Source: a virus
IMG/VR virus record: IMGVR_UViG_3300025102_000047
Coordinates: 1-51,468 of that record
Direction: 5' to 3' (one strand)
DNA length: 51,468 nt
Below the pieces are notes generated by a model that had not been told where the DNA came from, searched no databases, and saw nothing but the letters and a program-made list of their open reading frames with translations. A program made the translations under genes and the position numbers. How positions within the stretch are numbered: the first letter of the stretch is position 1; each line of letters opens with the position of its first letter. Positions 31,348 through 40,059 of the stretch are shown in pieces.

Positions 31348-32510
31348 TAAGTACAGTACAAGAGAATGTCTCTAGAGTTTCTAAGACATTAATATTTACA
31401 GAGCCCTTTTATGGGCTCTTTTTGATTGGTTTAAATAAAAAATATATAACAACTATACCTACAGCAGGTGTTAGTAAACAAGGTATAGGTATTCAATTAT
31501 CTATTAATCCAGAATTCTATATGAATTTAACTGAGGATCATAGATATGGTTTAATTAAACATGAGCTATTGCATATTGCATTTGGCCATTTATTATTAAG
31601 AGATCTATATTCTGATCACAAGTTATTTAATATAGCAGCTGACTTAGAAATCAATCAGTATATAGATTCACATAGACTTCCTGAAGGAGGATTATTATTA
31701 TCTAGCTTTCCTGAACTAAAGTTGCCTACTAAGGCAGGCACTAAGGTATACTATGATTTATTACAAGAAGCAAAAGATGAAGGAACATGCCCTTCTTTAG
31801 ATAGTCTTATGAATACTATGGATGGTAATTCACCATATTGTCACGGAACATGGGATGAGTTTGATGAGTTATCTTCTGCAGATAAAAAGCTAGTTCAAAA
31901 ACAAGTAGAGCATCAACTAAAAGAAGTTGCACAAGCTACAGAAAAGAGAGCTGGTAGTGTTCCTGGAGAATTACAAGATCTGATAGATAGGCTAACTCAC
32001 ATTGAGCCTCCTAAGTTTGATTGGAAAGGTTATCTAAAAAGGTTTGTAGGTAATTCTAGTATAGTATATACAAAAAAGCTGAGACGTAAGTATAATAAAC
32101 GTTATGCAGCAAATCCAGGACTTAAGATTAAATTTAAGAATCATATTCTTGTTGGTGTTGACACAAGTGGATCTGTAAATAATGATGAGCTAAAAGAATT
32201 TTTTAGTGAGCTTACTCATATGCATAAAACGGGTCACAAGATTACAGTAGCACAATGTGATACTAAAATAAATAGTATAAAAGAATTCAATCCTAAAAAG
32301 GATTGGGAAATACATGGTCGTGGTGGAACTAGTTTTCAACCAGTTATTGATCACTTTAATGAAAAGAAAGGGCAATACACCGCTCTAATATATTTAACAG
32401 ATGGTGAGGCTTATGCTCCAGATAACTGTCCCAAGAACACACTTTGGGTTCACAGCAGTAACTGTAGTATAAATGAAGACTTACCAGGTAAATTAATCCA
32501 ATTAAATTAA
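31344..32510 (+). CDS. VWA-containing metallopeptidase-like protein (COG3864/DUF2201 type)
   Basis: The 388-residue protein has two parts. Residues about 60-110 contain GLIKHELLHIAFGHLLLRDL, a HExxH-type zinc site (HELLH), with an added acidic helix AADLEINQY. From about 265 a VWA domain starts with ILVGVDTSGSVNNDELKEF (the DTSGS metal site) and continues to RGGTSFQPVIDHF and IYLTDGEA. This is the layout of COG3864, which in bacteria sits beside MoxR-type AAA ATPases, as here (32518). No secretion signal is present. The role is a chaperone-like or proteolytic remodelling complex, target unknown. Confidence 0.85.
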   Translation: MISTVQENVSRVSKTLIFTEPFYGLFLIGLNKKYITTIPTAGVSKQGIGIQLSINPEFYMNLTEDHRYGLIKHELLHIAFGHLLLRDLYSDHKLFNIAADLEINQYIDSHRLPEGGLLLSSFPELKLPTKAGTKVYYDLLQEAKDEGTCPSLDSLMNTMDGNSPYCHGTWDEFDELSSADKKLVQKQVEHQLKEVAQATEKRAGSVPGELQDLIDRLTHIEPPKFDWKGYLKRFVGNSSIVYTKKLRRKYNKRYAANPGLKIKFKNHILVGVDTSGSVNNDELKEFFSELTHMHKTGHKITVAQCDTKINSIKEFNPKKDWEIHGRGGTSFQPVIDHFNEKKGQYTALIYLTDGEAYAPDNCPKNTLWVHSSNCSINEDLPGKLIQLN

Positions 32511-32517
32511 TAGAAAG

Positions 32518-33786
32518 ATGCAAGTAAATTTAAACGTAACAGAGTTAAAAGGTTTTGTTAACCACATAATTAAGAATAATAGATTCCTTCAAGATAATGG
32601 AAAAGGTCCTGTATCAGTAGAAGTTGTAGGAGAATCAGGTATTGGTAAAACATCCACTATAGTAGAGCTAGCTACAGAAAACAAACTAAAATTTGTAAAA
32701 CTAAACTTAGCTCAGATAGAAGAACTTGGTGATTTAGTTGGTTTTCCAGTACGTCAATTCCAGATGTATAAAGAAAAACAAGTAACAATACCAGGTAACA
32801 AAGATGTATCTATGGTAACTGCAACACAAAGAGCTGCAGGTGCCAGTTTAGCTAATCTAAACACTAAAGTAACTAAGAAAGTTGGTATGTGGGTAGATGA
32901 ACTTGCTGTACAAGAGTATCTAAAGAATGGATACAAAATGACCGGTAAGAATAGAATGTCTTATTGTGCACCTGAATGGATTTCTGACGCTAAAGAAGGT
33001 GGTATCTTATTATTAGATGACTGGAACCGTGCTGATACAAGATTTATTCAAGCAGTGATGGAATTAATAGATAGACAAACTTATATTTCATGGACATTAC
33101 CAAAAGACTGGCACATAATTTTGACAGCAAACCCGGATAATGGAGATTATATGGTTAACAGTGTAGATAGTGCACAGAAGACCAGATATGTAACCGCTAA
33201 TCTTAAGTTTGATGTTAATGTATGGGCACAATGGGCTGAGGGTGCAGGAATTGATACTAGATGTATTAACTTCCTGCTGCTCCATCCAGAGTTAGTAACA
33301 CAAGAAACTAATGCAAGATCAATTACTACATTCTTTAATTCAATTTCAAGCTTTGAAAAGTTTGAGGATAATCTTAGTATGATTCAAATGATTGGTGAAG
33401 GTAGTGTTGGTGATGCTTTTGCTTCTATGTTTACAACCTTTATTAATAACAAGCTTGATAAGCTAGTATCACCTAAAGAATTATTGACTCATGATAATGA
33501 GCAATATATTCTTGGTCAGCTTAAATCTTGTGTTGGTGAAGATGATACATACCGTGCAGATATAGCATCTACACTAGCTACCAGACTTGGTAACTATGCA
33601 GTAGTATATTCTAAGGATAATACTATTACACAAAAAATTACTGATAGATTAAAAGCACTTTGTACTCTAGATTATTTTACAAATGATCTTAAGTATTTAA
33701 TTGTGCGTACAATCTTTAATGGTAATAAAAGTAAATTTAATAAACTAATGATGATCCCTGAGATTATCAAAATGACAATGAAGTAA
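32518..33786 (+). CDS. MoxR-type AAA+ ATPase
   Basis: The 422-residue protein has Walker A VVGESGIGKTSTIVEL (about residues 37-52), a loop ELGDLVGFPVRQF typical of MoxR substrate arms, Walker B GGILLLDDWNRAD, and sensor I IILTANPDNGDY. A helical lid and C-terminus follow to residue 422. It is 7 nt from the peptidase-VWA gene and 1 nt before the next gene. MoxR ATPases work with VWA proteins to mature or assemble metal-dependent complexes. In a phage it could remodel a host complex or virion protein. Confidence 0.85.
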   Translation: MQVNLNVTELKGFVNHIIKNNRFLQDNGKGPVSVEVVGESGIGKTSTIVELATENKLKFVKLNLAQIEELGDLVGFPVRQFQMYKEKQVTIPGNKDVSMVTATQRAAGASLANLNTKVTKKVGMWVDELAVQEYLKNGYKMTGKNRMSYCAPEWISDAKEGGILLLDDWNRADTRFIQAVMELIDRQTYISWTLPKDWHIILTANPDNGDYMVNSVDSAQKTRYVTANLKFDVNVWAQWAEGAGIDTRCINFLLLHPELVTQETNARSITTFFNSISSFEKFEDNLSMIQMIGEGSVGDAFASMFTTFINNKLDKLVSPKELLTHDNEQYILGQLKSCVGEDDTYRADIASTLATRLGNYAVVYSKDNTITQKITDRLKALCTLDYFTNDLKYLIVRTIFNGNKSKFNKLMMIPEIIKMTMK

Positions 33787-33787
33787 A

Positions 33788-34837
33788 ATGGCAAGTAAAT
33801 CAGTATTTCAGAAATATAATACTGATGCATTAGATCATTATGATTTGGCTAATGACCCTAAATACGGGGTCATAGCCGGATCTAATATTGAAGATGTATT
33901 AGTAACAGAAGATGAACTCACATATGAGACTATAAAAGGATTACTTTCTAATCCAACTGAGACAGATCAAACATTTGTAAATAAGAAGAAAGCTTTTATC
34001 TTACCGGGTTGTCCAGTAAGTAATGAAAGATTAAAACCTGCTTTAAAAGAGCATGGTATTACTGTAACAAATGATTATACATTAGCTGACTTGATAATAG
34101 GTCATGATGATTTTCATGATAGGTTTGAAAATGGTGAGACAATAAAAACTACTATGCTTCTATATAAACTTTGGAATTATGAAACAACCAGTGGAGCCAA
34201 TGTAGGCGGTGGAAGTATTGATAAACTAATAAAAGGTCACACAAATCATGTATTGGTTACGCCTAAAGTTACTAATCAAATTAGGTATTATGATCTTGAT
34301 ATAGAAGATTCAGTTTATGATTCTTGGGTCATAACAGGATTAGCATTAAACATTGCTTGGGATATAGAACAAGGTAGTAAAAGTGTTGTTGATGTAGATA
34401 CAGTTTTACATACTTCGGCATCTAAGCAAGATTTAACTCCTGAGTTATCTGATCAGATTATAGCTATGTGGAATGCGGGTGGAGATGATAGAGCAGTAGC
34501 TCAAGCATTGCTTCCTACACTAAAGTATGATGATAACTATCATTTGCTTTGGAATCTAACACAAAGACTAGGAACCGTACATTATAGTCACCATAATAAA
34601 GATCTCAACTACTGGTTAAAACAATGTAACTGGGAAGGATTTTATAATCGTGATGCACAAAATATGGTGTTATGGTTAGAAGAAGAAGGGAAACTAAATT
34701 CTAAAAACTTTAGATATTTAGAGCCTATAGTACGTAGAGAGATAACCATACATAACAGAGATCTATACGTATTTCAAGTAGCAGTTAAAAAACAATATCG
34801 TAAATATTTAAAAAATGAAAAAGAGATATCTAATTGA
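33788..34837 (+). CDS. Unknown partner protein 1 of the MoxR/VWA cassette (349 aa)
   Basis: I do not recognise a family. Residues about 70-120 (KKKAFILPGCPVSNERLKPA LKEHGITVTNDYTLADLIIG) have a BRCT-like order: strand, small turn, helix, strand, helix, strand. The second half is helical (TPELSDQIIAMWNAGGDDRA VAQALLPTL) and may be a HEAT-like bundle. The same two-part layout recurs in the next gene, so the pair is probably paralogous. It overlaps its neighbour by 23 nt and follows MoxR by 1 nt. Confidence 0.55.
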   Translation: MASKSVFQKYNTDALDHYDLANDPKYGVIAGSNIEDVLVTEDELTYETIKGLLSNPTETDQTFVNKKKAFILPGCPVSNERLKPALKEHGITVTNDYTLADLIIGHDDFHDRFENGETIKTTMLLYKLWNYETTSGANVGGGSIDKLIKGHTNHVLVTPKVTNQIRYYDLDIEDSVYDSWVITGLALNIAWDIEQGSKSVVDVDTVLHTSASKQDLTPELSDQIIAMWNAGGDDRAVAQALLPTLKYDDNYHLLWNLTQRLGTVHYSHHNKDLNYWLKQCNWEGFYNRDAQNMVLWLEEEGKLNSKNFRYLEPIVRREITIHNRDLYVFQVAVKKQYRKYLKNEKEISN

Positions 34838-35972
34838 TGTAAAATACAGAGATGAAGACCTTCAAGATGGAGGATTATATAAAATTAAAGAAAGTGCCAT
34901 TAGAATAGCAGAAAGTGGTATTTTCTTAGGTCATACTAGTAACTGGCAAGTTAATAAGAATGATTTAAAAACTCTTAACATTCATACTAAACCGCAGGAT
35001 ATAGATCTTACTAATAAAAAAGTATATAGGTATCCTCATCTTACATTACCTAGACAAAAGGTAGATTTATTAAAAGAAAGGTTTGGTATGAAAATTATAA
35101 GAAATCCTGATAAAGCAGATTATCATGTAATATCTAGTAAATTTATTGGTAAATTGATAAACTTAGATTGGAGTAATCATTTTACTTTTTCTGATATTTT
35201 TAATTTTTTCAAGGAACTAAAAGAGCTAGATACATTATCTCCATCAGGATTAGAGAAAGCAAGAGACTTTGTTAATCATGGTGATAGAGATGGAATATAC
35301 TCTTTTATGAGTTCTTATTATTATGGTAGTGATAAAAAAGCTGATGCAGTAAGAAAAAATATAGAAAAAGCTAAAGTTAATTTATCAAAATCATCATTTG
35401 CTAATACAGCTACTAGAGCTTTTACTATAAATGAGAATGAAAAAATAGACACATATACTAATCTTGTAAATAATGCAGATAAAATTATTTATGATCTAGA
35501 TCTTTTAGATATTATTGATGAAGATCTTGCTGTGATAGATAATTCTGAATATGATAGGATAAAGCAAATGATATGTAGTTCTGATAGAGAAAATAGAACT
35601 CTTGCAATTGAGATGCTTGCTAATTGTAATATCAATAAGTCTTTTGATGTAGTATCAGGATTATATTATTGGCATTATGATTGGTTTAAAGATACAGCTA
35701 ACTGGAATTCAGTTAATGTAAAATCTTTAAGAGAACAATTGAAGGCATATGAAGGATCAAAGCAAATATCTGCTTCATATCCATATAATCAGTTTCTAAA
35801 TCTTTTGGCCAGTGATGGAAAATTAACTAAATTTGCAGTAGATAGGACTAGAAATAACTTAGTAAAGAATGTATTGAAAAACTATGTAAATGGTGATGGT
35901 AATGCATTCTCAGTAGCCACAGATAAAGTTATTTTAAATCCCAAATTAACAGAACAAATAATTGATGAATAG
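34815..35972 (+). CDS. Unknown partner protein 2 of the MoxR/VWA cassette (385 aa)
   Basis: Residues about 70-110 (KVYRYPHLTLPRQKVDLLKE RFGMKIIRNPDKADYHVISS) repeat the BRCT-like order of the previous gene, and residues about 245-310 (EYDRIKQMICSSDRENRTLA IEMLANCNINKSFDVVSGLY) repeat its helical second half. Sequence identity is low, so paralogy is judged on order and spacing. No catalytic motif is seen. The stop overlaps the next gene start. Confidence 0.55.
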   Translation: MKKRYLIDVKYRDEDLQDGGLYKIKESAIRIAESGIFLGHTSNWQVNKNDLKTLNIHTKPQDIDLTNKKVYRYPHLTLPRQKVDLLKERFGMKIIRNPDKADYHVISSKFIGKLINLDWSNHFTFSDIFNFFKELKELDTLSPSGLEKARDFVNHGDRDGIYSFMSSYYYGSDKKADAVRKNIEKAKVNLSKSSFANTATRAFTINENEKIDTYTNLVNNADKIIYDLDLLDIIDEDLAVIDNSEYDRIKQMICSSDRENRTLAIEMLANCNINKSFDVVSGLYYWHYDWFKDTANWNSVNVKSLREQLKAYEGSKQISASYPYNQFLNLLASDGKLTKFAVDRTRNNLVKNVLKNYVNGDGNAFSVATDKVILNPKLTEQIIDE

Positions 35973-36951
35973 AAACTTAGAAAAAGAAGAAGAGTTTTAT
36001 GCTAAGCCTTTTAGGTTTAGCTACTCTTCTCTTAATAAACTTTTATTTTCACCTTCCTTATTTTATAAGGACTATATATTACAAGAACGTGAGGTAAGAA
36101 CTGATAAACATTTAGTAGAAGGTAAGCTTGTACATTGTTTAGTGTTTGAACCTGAGAACTTAAATAAAAAGTTTAACATAGTACCTGGTAAAGCGCCATC
36201 AGATAGTGTTAGAAAGGTATTAAAAGACATGTCACTGCATACAGATGTTGAAAAGCTATCAGAAGTAGATGATTTTATTATATTAGATTCACTAAAAGAA
36301 ATGAATCTTTATCAGTCATTAAAAGCAGATGAGGCTCGTATTGCTAAAATCAGAACTCTTGATAATGAACCTTATTGGAAATTTTTATCTAATGATGCTG
36401 TTGATGTTATTAATCAAGATACTTTGTTAGATTGCAAGGCAAAGTCTGAGGTTATAATTGCTAATGAAAAAGTCATGAATTTATTTAAAGATGAACAAAC
36501 TGATTTTGACTTAGACCCAATAAGTATATATGCAGAAAAGTATTTGTCTTCTGAACTTAAAAACGTTGACTTTGGATTACACGGTTATGTAGATTATTTA
36601 AAGATAGATACAGATAAAAAGATTGCAACAATATGTGATCTTAAAACAACTGGTAAAACAATTTCAGATTTTAAAGAAACTGTTGATTTCTATAATTATT
36701 GGTTACAGGCAGCTATTTATATGAAATTAGTTTATGATTTTATAGAAAAAGATGCAGATCAATATAAACTAGAATTTAAGTTTATTGTTATAGATAAGTA
36801 TAATCAGGTATATGTATTTGATGTTAGTGATGAAACCATAAATGCATGGACAAATGGTCTTGAAGGTGTTATAAACACTGCAAAATTCCATTATTCAGAG
36901 AAAAACTACAGTTTACCATATGATTTCTTAGTTAATAACATTAAATTATAG
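35965..36951 (+). CDS. PD-(D/E)XK exonuclease (RecB/Exo VIII type)
   Basis: I use ATG at 35965 (MNRNLEKEEEFYAKPFRFSY), not the in-frame TTG one codon before. The protein shows the RecB-like order: SYSSLNKLLFSPSLFYKDYI at the start, HLVEGKLVHCLVFEPE with the active-site His (near residue 50), and DFGLHGYVDYLKIDTDKKIA TICDLKTTGK with the D and DLK residues, then the YNYWLQAAIYMKLV helix (QxxxY-like). The type matches PDDEXK_CE/DUF3799 exonucleases that make single strands for annealing recombination. It should work with the Sak4-like ATPase and SSB. Confidence 0.82.
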   Translation: MNRNLEKEEEFYAKPFRFSYSSLNKLLFSPSLFYKDYILQEREVRTDKHLVEGKLVHCLVFEPENLNKKFNIVPGKAPSDSVRKVLKDMSLHTDVEKLSEVDDFIILDSLKEMNLYQSLKADEARIAKIRTLDNEPYWKFLSNDAVDVINQDTLLDCKAKSEVIIANEKVMNLFKDEQTDFDLDPISIYAEKYLSSELKNVDFGLHGYVDYLKIDTDKKIATICDLKTTGKTISDFKETVDFYNYWLQAAIYMKLVYDFIEKDADQYKLEFKFIVIDKYNQVYVFDVSDETINAWTNGLEGVINTAKFHYSEKNYSLPYDFLVNNIKL

Positions 36952-36952
36952 T

Positions 36953-37531
36953 ATGAGTGAAGTGTATACAGATTATTTTCAAAAGAGTAAAATCTTTCTA
37001 TATCCATTACTAAAGATAAAGAAAGGATTAAATTTTGTTCCTAAGCAGACATATGTTTGCTGGGAACATGTTTACTCTGTTAATGATTTTAAGTTTTTAT
37101 GTCAGTATAATTATAAAAATAAGGAGAAATTCCAAAAATTTATAATGAAAACATTTAAAGATCATCCACTGTTTGATGATATTATAAAACTAAGTGACAC
37201 ATCAGCTTTAGTCATATTTGATTTTACAACATTAAAAAATGATTATAAAAGATTTATTGATGGGCAATATTCTAAGTTGTCTCTAGATACTAAAATCACT
37301 ATAATAGATTTTTTTGGACAGAATACTACTATACATGAATGTATACAAGGGTTTTTATCTCCAGAAGAAGTGCACGAACTATATGCAAAAAATTTACAAG
37401 TAGATATAAAATTGATAAAAGAAATATATGAAGTTTGTAGTAAGCCAAATCTAAAAAAAGAAACAATAGTAGATAATAATTATATTATTTACCAATTATT
37501 ACAAAAAGAATCAATATCTTTGATTAAATAA
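36953..37531 (+). CDS. Hypothetical protein (192 aa)
   Basis: The product has an aromatic N-terminal half (YFQKSKIFLYPLLKIKKGLN, YVCWEHVYSVNDFKF) and a helical C-terminus. No motif is recognised. Spacing to the nuclease gene is 1 nt, so it is in the same operon and could be an accessory to recombination. Confidence 0.5.
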   Translation: MSEVYTDYFQKSKIFLYPLLKIKKGLNFVPKQTYVCWEHVYSVNDFKFLCQYNYKNKEKFQKFIMKTFKDHPLFDDIIKLSDTSALVIFDFTTLKNDYKRFIDGQYSKLSLDTKITIIDFFGQNTTIHECIQGFLSPEEVHELYAKNLQVDIKLIKEIYEVCSKPNLKKETIVDNNYIIYQLLQKESISLIK

Positions 37532-37544
37532 ATCAATTAATTTT

Positions 37545-37961
37545 ATGGCACAAATAGGACAAAACATGATGTTAGTACATTCTACATTTAGAAATGCTAA
37601 ATCATTTACATTAATTCCAGTGAGTAATGACTCACCATACACAGAAGCTATGTTTGACCCTGCGTCAGGCATTTTAGCAGTCATCAGTAAAGTGATGAAA
37701 CAATCTTATCATATGGTTCCAAAGTTAGATGACAATGGAGAACCACAAAGATTAAAACATCCAAACCCACAAACAGGTAAAACTGTTAAAGAAGAGAGAA
37801 GGCTAGTGGATACATTCTCTGAATTCTATTTAAATAATAAAAATGATATAGATGTATTTATTCATATGTTTGCGGTAAATGCTGAAACATTTGATTATAA
37901 ATCATATATGGTAGATGTTAATGAAACAAAACAATCTCCAATCATAATGTCAACTAAATAA
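37545..37961 (+). CDS. Conserved early protein ahead of DNA polymerase (138 aa)
   Basis: A 138-residue beta-rich protein (NMMLVHSTFRNAKSFTLIPV, SGILAVISKVMKQSYHMVPK) with a basic middle. It has no known family. It is followed at once by a small hairpin (AGGAC-TCA-GTCCT) and then by a stronger hairpin at 38013, so its mRNA probably ends here in part. That pattern, shared with the two paralogs, suggests a protein needed in quantity, such as a polymerase clamp-like or DNA-binding factor; this is a guess. Confidence 0.55.
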   Translation: MAQIGQNMMLVHSTFRNAKSFTLIPVSNDSPYTEAMFDPASGILAVISKVMKQSYHMVPKLDDNGEPQRLKHPNPQTGKTVKEERRLVDTFSEFYLNNKNDIDVFIHMFAVNAETFDYKSYMVDVNETKQSPIIMSTK

Positions 37962-38012
37962 GGACTCAGTCCTATCCACTAATCTTAAGTCTATTATTTA
38001 CTGACACAAAGG

Positions 38013-38037
38013 AGACATACTATGTATGTCTTTTTTT
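38013..38037 (+). terminator. Terminator/attenuator hairpin overlapping the PolB start
   Basis: AGACATAC-TAT-GTATGTCT is a perfect 8-bp stem followed by a run of seven T residues. The ATG at 38026 used for PolB lies in the right arm and the T-run is its first codons. AAAGGAG, one of the few SD-like sites here, precedes the hairpin at 38008. Confidence 0.65.
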
Positions 38038-40059
38038 GTGCAAAACTTTAATGATTACTATATGAAGAAACATTGGGTAATGGATTATGAAACCTTAGCT
38101 AATTGTTTTGTTGCTGTATTTGAAGATTATAAATCTCTTGAAACAAAAATATTTGTTGTACACGATCTACAAAATGATTTTGGTAAATTCATACTCTTTC
38201 TAAAAGATAACATAAGAAAAAAAGAATGGCATATATCCTATAATGGATTAGCATTTGATGCGCAGGTCACTCACTATATATTAGAAAATCATACAAAATG
38301 GGATGCAGACTTAAAAGGTTCTGAGATAGCTTGTGCTATATATAACTACGCACAAATTTGTATACAAAAGTCAAATAATAAAGAATGGGGTGATTACCCA
38401 CAATGGAAAATGGAAATAGGTCAGATAGATTTATTTAAATTACATCATTGGGATAATCCTGCTAAACGTTCAAGTCTTAAATGGATACAATATAGTATGG
38501 ATTGGGAAAACATTCTTGATATGCCTATTCATCATGAGACAGAAATTACTACTAAAGAAGAGTTAGATACTATTATTGGTTATTGTATAAATGATGTAAG
38601 ATCCACAAAGGAAATATTTAAAAGATCTATATCACAAATTAAATTAAGGAAAGAACTAACCTCTACATATGGAATTAATCTTTTTAGTGCTTCAGAACCT
38701 AGAATAAGTAAAGAAATATTTGGTTACTATCTATCACGTAATCTTAATATACCAAAAAGAGATCTCAAGAAGATGAGAACTTATAGAGATGTATTAAAGA
38801 TTAAAGATATATTATTATCATACATTTCTTTTACATCACCAGAGTTTAAAGTATTACATGAAAGATTTAAGTCTCTTGATATAGATGCTAGCAAATTAAA
38901 AGGTAGCTTTAAGTATAGAGTTAATTACAAAGGTGTAAATACAGACTTTGGTTTAGGTGGTGTACACGGTGCTAGAAAGAAAGGAGTCTATGAATCTAAT
39001 GATGATGTTGTTATAATATCTTCTGATGTTACCAGTTTCTATCCTAATCTAGCTATAAAGAATCAATGGTCTCCTGGACACTTCCCTAAAGAAGAGTTTT
39101 GTGATCAGTATGAGTGGTTCTTTGAAGAGCGTAAGAAGATACCTAAGAGTAATCCAATGAACTATGTATATAAGATTATACTTAATTCAACTTTTGGTCT
39201 TAGTAATGATGATAAAAGTTTCTTTTATGATCCAGAGCTTTGTGCTAGAATAACTATCAATGGACAGTTAACACTGATGATGTTATATGAACAGATAATG
39301 GAAAGAATTCCTGATGCAATTGCTTTAATACATAATACAGATGGTATAGAAACTATAATTCCTAGGAAAGATATGGATCTTTATATGGAAATATGTAAAG
39401 AATGGGAAGATACAACCAATCTTAATCTTGAGCATGATGAATATCAGAAGCTTGTATTAGCTGATGTCAATAATTATATTGGTGTGAATAACTATATAGA
39501 TGTTGACATTACTAAGTGGAGAGAAGTTAAACAGAGTCAGCCTCATTATCTATTTAAGGTAGAGAATGACAAGTTTAGCTTTGCTCCTGTCAAGTTAAAA
39601 GGTCGTTTTGATTTCCATAATTTACAATTACACAAAAATAAATCAAAGCTTGTAATTCCTAAAGCTATATATCAATACTTTGTAAATAATGTTTTACCTG
39701 AAGAGTATTTAACTCAGAATAAAAATATTCTTGATTATTGTATTGGTGGAAAATCTAAAGGAGATTGGCAACAACAAGCTAGATTTATTAAAGATGGTGT
39801 ATATACAGAAGAATCTTTACAAAAAATAAATAGATATTTTATATCTAACACGGGCGTAAAGATTGTCAAAGTTAATAAGAATGATAGACGTGAGATACAG
39901 CTTGAATCTGGTAAATGGCAACAAACTATTTTTAATAAGATGGAAGTAAGACCTAAATGGGATAACTATGATCTTAATAAAGGTTATTATTTAGCTGCTA
40001 TTGAAAAAGAGATCAATGATATCATATCTATTAGTACAAATCAACTTAAATTATTTTGA
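38026..40059 (+). CDS. Family B DNA polymerase with 3'-5' exonuclease
   Basis: The 677-residue enzyme has all three exonuclease motifs: Exo I HWVMDYETLAN (DxE), Exo II YNGLAFDAQ, Exo III YCINDVRSTKEI (YxxxD). Polymerase motifs follow: motif A IISSDVTSFYPNLAI (about residue 343), motif B MNYVYKIILNSTFG, and motif C ALIHNTDGIE. In motif C the usual YGDTD is HNTDG, retaining one Asp. Motifs A and B are only some 50 residues apart, so the fingers are short. Start: ATG 38026 is inside a hairpin; ATG 38062 (MKKHWVMDYE) is an alternative that keeps all motifs. Confidence 0.9.
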   Translation: MSFFVQNFNDYYMKKHWVMDYETLANCFVAVFEDYKSLETKIFVVHDLQNDFGKFILFLKDNIRKKEWHISYNGLAFDAQVTHYILENHTKWDADLKGSEIACAIYNYAQICIQKSNNKEWGDYPQWKMEIGQIDLFKLHHWDNPAKRSSLKWIQYSMDWENILDMPIHHETEITTKEELDTIIGYCINDVRSTKEIFKRSISQIKLRKELTSTYGINLFSASEPRISKEIFGYYLSRNLNIPKRDLKKMRTYRDVLKIKDILLSYISFTSPEFKVLHERFKSLDIDASKLKGSFKYRVNYKGVNTDFGLGGVHGARKKGVYESNDDVVIISSDVTSFYPNLAIKNQWSPGHFPKEEFCDQYEWFFEERKKIPKSNPMNYVYKIILNSTFGLSNDDKSFFYDPELCARITINGQLTLMMLYEQIMERIPDAIALIHNTDGIETIIPRKDMDLYMEICKEWEDTTNLNLEHDEYQKLVLADVNNYIGVNNYIDVDITKWREVKQSQPHYLFKVENDKFSFAPVKLKGRFDFHNLQLHKNKSKLVIPKAIYQYFVNNVLPEEYLTQNKNILDYCIGGKSKGDWQQQARFIKDGVYTEESLQKINRYFISNTGVKIVKVNKNDRREIQLESGKWQQTIFNKMEVRPKWDNYDLNKGYYLAAIEKEINDIISISTNQLKLF

